A DNA stretch of 35,797 bases, taken from SG8-4 sp964562575 (lineage in GTDB: Bacteria; Planctomycetota; Phycisphaerae; Sedimentisphaerales; Anaerobacaceae). Positions 32,394 through 35,797 of the stretch are shown here, piece by piece. The notes under the pieces were generated by a model, which did no database searches, had not been told where the DNA came from, and worked only from the letters and a program-made list of their open reading frames with translations. The stretch's first letter is position 1; each line of letters opens with the position of its first letter. Position numbers and translations under genes: made by a program. Location: positions 1 through 35,797 of the forward strand of contig CAZLTY010000010.1 of the NCBI GenBank assembly GCA_964562575.1. Reading direction: 5' to 3'.

Positions 32394-34910
32394 CTATTCG
32401 ATCTCCAACCTGATCTTGCGGTCCTTTGCGCCGACGACGTGAAGTTCGATGCTCTCGCCCTTAGCCCTCTTGAGTCTCCTCCGCAGAGCCGTGACGTTAG
32501 CTACCTTCCTGCCGTTCACGCCCAAGATTGCATCACCGGCAACAATTCCTGCTTTGGCTGCCAGAGAGCCTCGAGGTACTTCGATCACGTAGACGCCTGC
32601 AAGCTCACCCACACCGGCCACGGACTTCTCTTCCTCCGTGACCAGGTCTTTGACCTTGGCGTCAAGACACGTGTAAACCCTGGTCTTGGGTTCACGGTGG
32701 GCGGCGTCGGCAGATGCTGAATCGCCCCAGATATTTTCCGGCTTGAACTTCTGGTACTTCCTGTGCGCCTCGTCGGCAATCCTTTTGAACTCGGCCTTGC
32801 GAACGCCGAAGTTGTCCATAGGGAAGTTCTTGAAGCCCAGCTTAAGTGCGGGTGAGTCGTCGGCCACGCGAAGATCGTAGCTGGCCGGATCAATGAACTT
32901 AGGGTCTGCCGAGATCGAGTGCACGTCAATCCCCGCCGCCTGGAAATCCTTCAACTGCTTATGTTCCAGATCGGGATTTCTGTACTGCTCCGAAGACCAG
33001 TAGAGATTATTGTCTATCTTCTCGGCATCCAGGATCTTCTTTTTGTCGTTACGCCACGGCATGGTTTCGGGCTTGGCCGGAATGACGATATTTCTGCAGA
33101 TGTAGTCCATGTTGTGATCGAACGGGACATGCTGCTGAATGGCGCGGCCTCCGATGAAGATATTGTTCTCTACCCTGCGATAGAAGCCTTCCCGGAGTTT
33201 CACCGAACTGCCCAGGCACAGGTTGTTGTAGACGCGGTAGTTGCTGGACCCGTCGTCGAGATCGATGCCCCAGCTATGCGACTCGGTATTGTGCATCCAC
33301 CGGTTGTTGCGGATTACGATGGGCCTAACGCAGTCCAGCCTCGAGCGCCTCTGCGCCTCGATCTGTGGAACTCTCTCACCGGCAAAGACAGTGTCCTGGC
33401 GATAGCCTTTGCCGCTGTGGTGTGGTGTAAGCCAGTAGCGGTCTCTGCCCCACGAATTGAAGGGCCCGTGGTCGCCGGTTTCAATGACCGTGTCGAACAC
33501 GTCGTTATGCTCGATGACATGACCGCCCCAGCAACCGTCGTTGACTGTGATGCCCGAACGCGGCACATGGTATATGGTGTTGTGGCTGACGGTGATGTTC
33601 TGTGCCATGGAAATAAAACATCCGGCGGTTTGCTTGCCAACTCGCCCGATCGCAAAAACCAGGCAACCGTCCATCTTGCAGTCTTTGGGAAAATCATTTC
33701 CCTTTGGCCCCGGTGTCAGGTCCTGCTTGCTGTAGGCGATGCTGTTGGCGTAGCCGATCGGGTTGCTGCGGGTGCAGGCGTAGTTACCCACAAAGGCCAC
33801 GGCGCTGTCACCCAGTCTCTCGAATCGACAGTCTCTTACGGCACTGTGACGGTTGTAATTATTGAAGAACACGCCGTTGCCGCCCGTGGCGTTGAAGAAG
33901 CAGTCGGCGATTGTGCAGTGCTCGGTTCCGGTCAGTATGACGGCGCCGGAGCGGACGATGGACCAGTCACCGCGATTAAGCGGCTCCCAGTTCTCCTCGG
34001 GTTCGGCGACAACACGGTGCGCGTGACGGAACTCAATGCCCTGGATGTCGATATACCTTACCGGTTCCTGAGTCGATCCGGCGAAGCTGATGAGATTCTT
34101 GACACTGGTGGCATACAAGGGCAGGCGATCAAGGTCCATGCCGCGCTCGGGATAGACGTAAAGCGTCCCCGTCTCGCGGTCGAGGAACCATTCGCCTGCG
34201 TCGTCAAGCTCTTCGAAGATATTCTCGATCATGACATTTCCGCTGTTAAGCTCGCGATGCCTGTTCTGCTGCCAGCCGCCCTCGAGCTTCAGGCCCTTGT
34301 TGTCTTTTCCCGTAATTCGATAGTGAACGCTGCCCCAGCGGTTCCGGTGCAGGGCGTGGAGCAAGCCGGTAGTCGGGCGTTTGTAGTTCTGCGCTCTCTT
34401 ATTCACCTCGTCGAGGCTGGTCACGCCGTCGAAATTGCCCTGACCTGTGAAGTTCGGGAACCGGGCCATGTGCAACTTTCTCTCGCCGATGGTTACAGCA
34501 TCGAATTTGCACGAGTGCAGAACATCGTCCGGCACCGTGGCCTTGAGGATTTCGCCTTTGTGCCGCTGCCATTTCAGTGTCGTGATCCGTGTCGCGCCGC
34601 TTACGATAGCCAGTCCCTCGTTCTGTGCCTTATAAACAACCGGCGCCTTCTCGGAACCCGAATCCTGCGGTTCCAGGACAAAGCTTTCGTCCAGCAGATA
34701 AATGCCGTCGGCCATGATGATGTTTACGGGCTGCCTTCCGGCGATCCGGGCCTGCCTGATCGCATCGCGCGCCCGGGTCAGGGTAGCGAAAGGCCTCTGT
34801 TTCGACCCCACATTGTCGTCTGAGCCGGTCGGTGAGAGGTGGTAATCTCTCGCCATCAACGAGGCCTGCATTACACAGCACATCAGCATGCCAATAATCA
34901 GTTTCTTCAT
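32394..34910 (-). CDS. Secreted GH141-like right-handed beta-helix protein with C-terminal PDZ domain
   Basis: 838 residues, ATG 34910 with GAGGAG upstream. IIGMLMCCVMQASLMA is a Sec signal. The N-terminal part (RDYHLSPTGSDDNVGSKQRP, ARDAIRQAR, ADGIYLLDESFVLEPQDSG) and the central helix (VRYIDIQGIEFRHAH, CTIADCFFNATGGNGVFF, GDHGPFNSWGRDRYW) match the pattern of GH141-like beta-helix glycosidases; members characterised elsewhere act on fucosyl or xylan-type linkages. Assignment to GH141 is from memory of motifs, not a search. Residues about 755-838 form a PDZ domain (VYVIEVPRGSLAAKAGIVAG, AILGVNGRKV), which would bind C-terminal peptides of partner proteins. The stop is one base before the start of PQQ gene C, so the two are coupled. 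Confidence 0.82.
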   Translation of the reverse strand: MKKLIIGMLMCCVMQASLMARDYHLSPTGSDDNVGSKQRPFATLTRARDAIRQARIAGRQPVNIIMADGIYLLDESFVLEPQDSGSEKAPVVYKAQNEGLAIVSGATRITTLKWQRHKGEILKATVPDDVLHSCKFDAVTIGERKLHMARFPNFTGQGNFDGVTSLDEVNKRAQNYKRPTTGLLHALHRNRWGSVHYRITGKDNKGLKLEGGWQQNRHRELNSGNVMIENIFEELDDAGEWFLDRETGTLYVYPERGMDLDRLPLYATSVKNLISFAGSTQEPVRYIDIQGIEFRHAHRVVAEPEENWEPLNRGDWSIVRSGAVILTGTEHCTIADCFFNATGGNGVFFNNYNRHSAVRDCRFERLGDSAVAFVGNYACTRSNPIGYANSIAYSKQDLTPGPKGNDFPKDCKMDGCLVFAIGRVGKQTAGCFISMAQNITVSHNTIYHVPRSGITVNDGCWGGHVIEHNDVFDTVIETGDHGPFNSWGRDRYWLTPHHSGKGYRQDTVFAGERVPQIEAQRRSRLDCVRPIVIRNNRWMHNTESHSWGIDLDDGSSNYRVYNNLCLGSSVKLREGFYRRVENNIFIGGRAIQQHVPFDHNMDYICRNIVIPAKPETMPWRNDKKKILDAEKIDNNLYWSSEQYRNPDLEHKQLKDFQAAGIDVHSISADPKFIDPASYDLRVADDSPALKLGFKNFPMDNFGVRKAEFKRIADEAHRKYQKFKPENIWGDSASADAAHREPKTRVYTCLDAKVKDLVTEEEKSVAGVGELAGVYVIEVPRGSLAAKAGIVAGDAILGVNGRKVANVTALRRRLKRAKGESIELHVVGAKDRKIRLEIE

Positions 34911-35015
34911 TTGCGAATTACTCCTCAGATATTTTATGAGCGGCCAAAGGACAGAGTCGCACCATTATACTGAAGATTGGGGGATTGTCCAACGACCGAT
35001 GCGATCACGAAGATG

Positions 35016-35075
35016 TACACTTAACACTTAAAACCTAAAACCTAACACCCAAAACTGGACTCCTGCAAAGTCCAG
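35016..35075. repeat. A-rich heptameric repeat plus hairpin in intergenic region
   Basis: CACTTAACACTTAAAACC, then TAAAACCTAACACCC, is a degenerate heptamer run of the type also seen at 25600-25621. It is followed by a perfect hairpin CTGGACT (35055-35061)/AGTCCAG (35069-35075). The rest of 34911-35140 shows nothing recognisable. Confidence 0.6.
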
Positions 35076-35140
35076 TAGAACGTAGAATTCTGTCTCCTAA
35101 TATATGACTATTTTTGAGCATCGGCAAATATAGAAGAAAA

Positions 35141-35170
35141 GGGCTGTGAGAAAGAAGGTACCCACAGCCC
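35141..35170 (-). terminator. Rho-independent-like terminator of the dockerin gene
   Basis: GGGCTGTG (35141-35148) pairs with CACAGCCC (35163-35170). On the minus strand the stem is followed by TTTTCTTCTAT, 26 bases after the dockerin gene stop. Confidence 0.75.
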
Positions 35171-35195
35171 CAGTTCAGATACTCTCAAGAGCATT

Positions 35196-35797
35196 CTACG
35201 GACAAGTCGCAAGCCACTCGGTCGTGAAGGCTGCCAAGTCGTCTATGTCGATTACTCCGTCGCCATTGAAATCTTCACATAGCTTACAACCTGTGGAGGC
35301 CGTTGTCGCCGGAGAGAAGTAATAATCCTCCGTTTCGCCAATCTCGTATTTTGCATAAGGGCCGGAGCCGCCATTGCCTAACCGCCCGGTCCCACTGCCG
35401 CCTTTCCAGGGCTGCTCTGAAAGAGTGATTCTCATCCAAACCTCTGTCGGTCCGCCCTTCGGATGCCAGGAGAGGAACGCCGGTGTGGTGATCCGACTGA
35501 GCCCCGCCGGCAAATCGAAAAGAAACTGGTTTTGCACTGCCCACTCCGTCGCAGGGCCACGCAGGCAAGTAGGAGTGTCGTCCCAGTCACCATCACGGTT
35601 GAAATCGAGCCAGACGTTGACCCAAAGATCGGTGCCCGGATTGACGACAGTGACATCATAGTCAATTGTGGCCCAGCCGCAATTCGGCAGGTTGAGCGGG
35701 AAGACGACGCCATCGTCACCCCGGTCCTCGTCCGGCCAGTTGGCTCCGGGCCTTATGTTATTGACTCCATCCTGGTCGATGCCGGTGTCGGCCTCGG
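35196..35797 (-). CDS. GEVED-domain exoprotein with C-terminal dockerin, N-terminus cut by window edge
   Basis: The frame is open from the stop at 35196 to the right edge, giving 199 visible residues; a GTG at 35537 is internal and not a start. The visible part contains GVNNIRPGANWPDEDRGDDG and VWLDFNRDGDWDD, a calcium-loop-like stretch, ending in IGETEDYYF, the signature of GEVED domains found in secreted planctomycete proteins. The C-terminus CKLCEDFNGDGVIDIDDLAA is a dockerin-type calcium-binding segment followed by FTTEWLATCP, as in Sedimentisphaerales exoproteins. Dockerins bind cohesins in cellulosomes, but planctomycete versions are mostly of unproven function. The missing N-terminal region probably carries the signal peptide and main domains. 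Confidence 0.85.
   Translation of the reverse strand, partial: EADTGIDQDGVNNIRPGANWPDEDRGDDGVVFPLNLPNCGWATIDYDVTVVNPGTDLWVNVWLDFNRDGDWDDTPTCLRGPATEWAVQNQFLFDLPAGLSRITTPAFLSWHPKGGPTEVWMRITLSEQPWKGGSGTGRLGNGGSGPYAKYEIGETEDYYFSPATTASTGCKLCEDFNGDGVIDIDDLAAFTTEWLATCP

Noticed and set aside
32919..34823. 634-residue plus-strand open frame
   Set aside because: It is antisense to the GH141-like gene, has no ribosome site or family motif, and is a GC-driven shadow.

Overview
The window looks like a bacterial chromosome fragment from the Planctomycetota, most likely a Phycisphaerae/Sedimentisphaerales-type polysaccharide degrader. This is inferred from gene content, since no rRNA is present. Supporting signs are a GEVED-dockerin exoprotein, a pseudopilin of the FTLIELLVVIAII type, Tat-exported Gfo/Idh/MocA oxidoreductases and sugar-isomerase-like proteins, three very large secreted PQQ-type beta-propellers, an RRM protein with a glycine-rich tail, and a fused CE15 esterase-GH10 xylanase. 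Gene density is moderate and intergenic regions carry short dispersed repeats.

Layout. 1-3.2 kb: a partial ClpP-fold serine protease (SDH family), a frameshifted secreted repeat/PKD protein with 129-bp tandem repeats, and two small unknown proteins. 3.5-6.5 kb: a CE15-GH10 xylan-degrading gene broken near its 5' end by an apparent microhomology deletion and flanked by a ~105-bp direct repeat. 6.5-12.4 kb (minus): a pseudopilin coupled to a PQQ propeller, an RRM protein, a 166-bp MITE-like element, and a Tat-exported hydroxypyruvate-isomerase-like protein. 12.5-17.1 kb (plus): a second PQQ propeller and an exported Gfo/Idh/MocA protein. 17.1-21.7 kb: a translationally coupled three-gene operon of ATP-grasp ligase fused to a degenerate M20 domain, gamma-glutamyltransferase, and N-formylglutamate amidohydrolase-like enzyme. 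21.8-25.6 kb: TetR and DksA-like genes divergent from a polyamine operon (pyruvoyl arginine decarboxylase, agmatinase, deoxyhypusine-synthase-like). 25.9-35 kb: a Tat-exported oxidoreductase, then a minus-strand polysaccharide locus (beta-helix GH141-like protein with PDZ, third PQQ propeller, second beta-helix protein). 35.2-35.8 kb: the C-terminus of a GEVED-dockerin exoprotein.

Functional themes. Extracellular polysaccharide breakdown (xylan, probably pectin-like polymers) dominates. The polyamine operon would convert arginine to agmatine, putrescine, and then probably homospermidine, under a TetR regulator with two visible operator-like palindromes. The best candidates for undescribed biology are the ATP-grasp/pseudo-M20-GGT-FGase operon, which reads as a cytoplasmic peptide or gamma-glutamyl amide pathway, and the paralogous secreted fusions of a decaying methyltransferase fold to a PQQ propeller with conserved His/Cys motifs. 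Two genes carry frameshifts that could be real or assembly errors.
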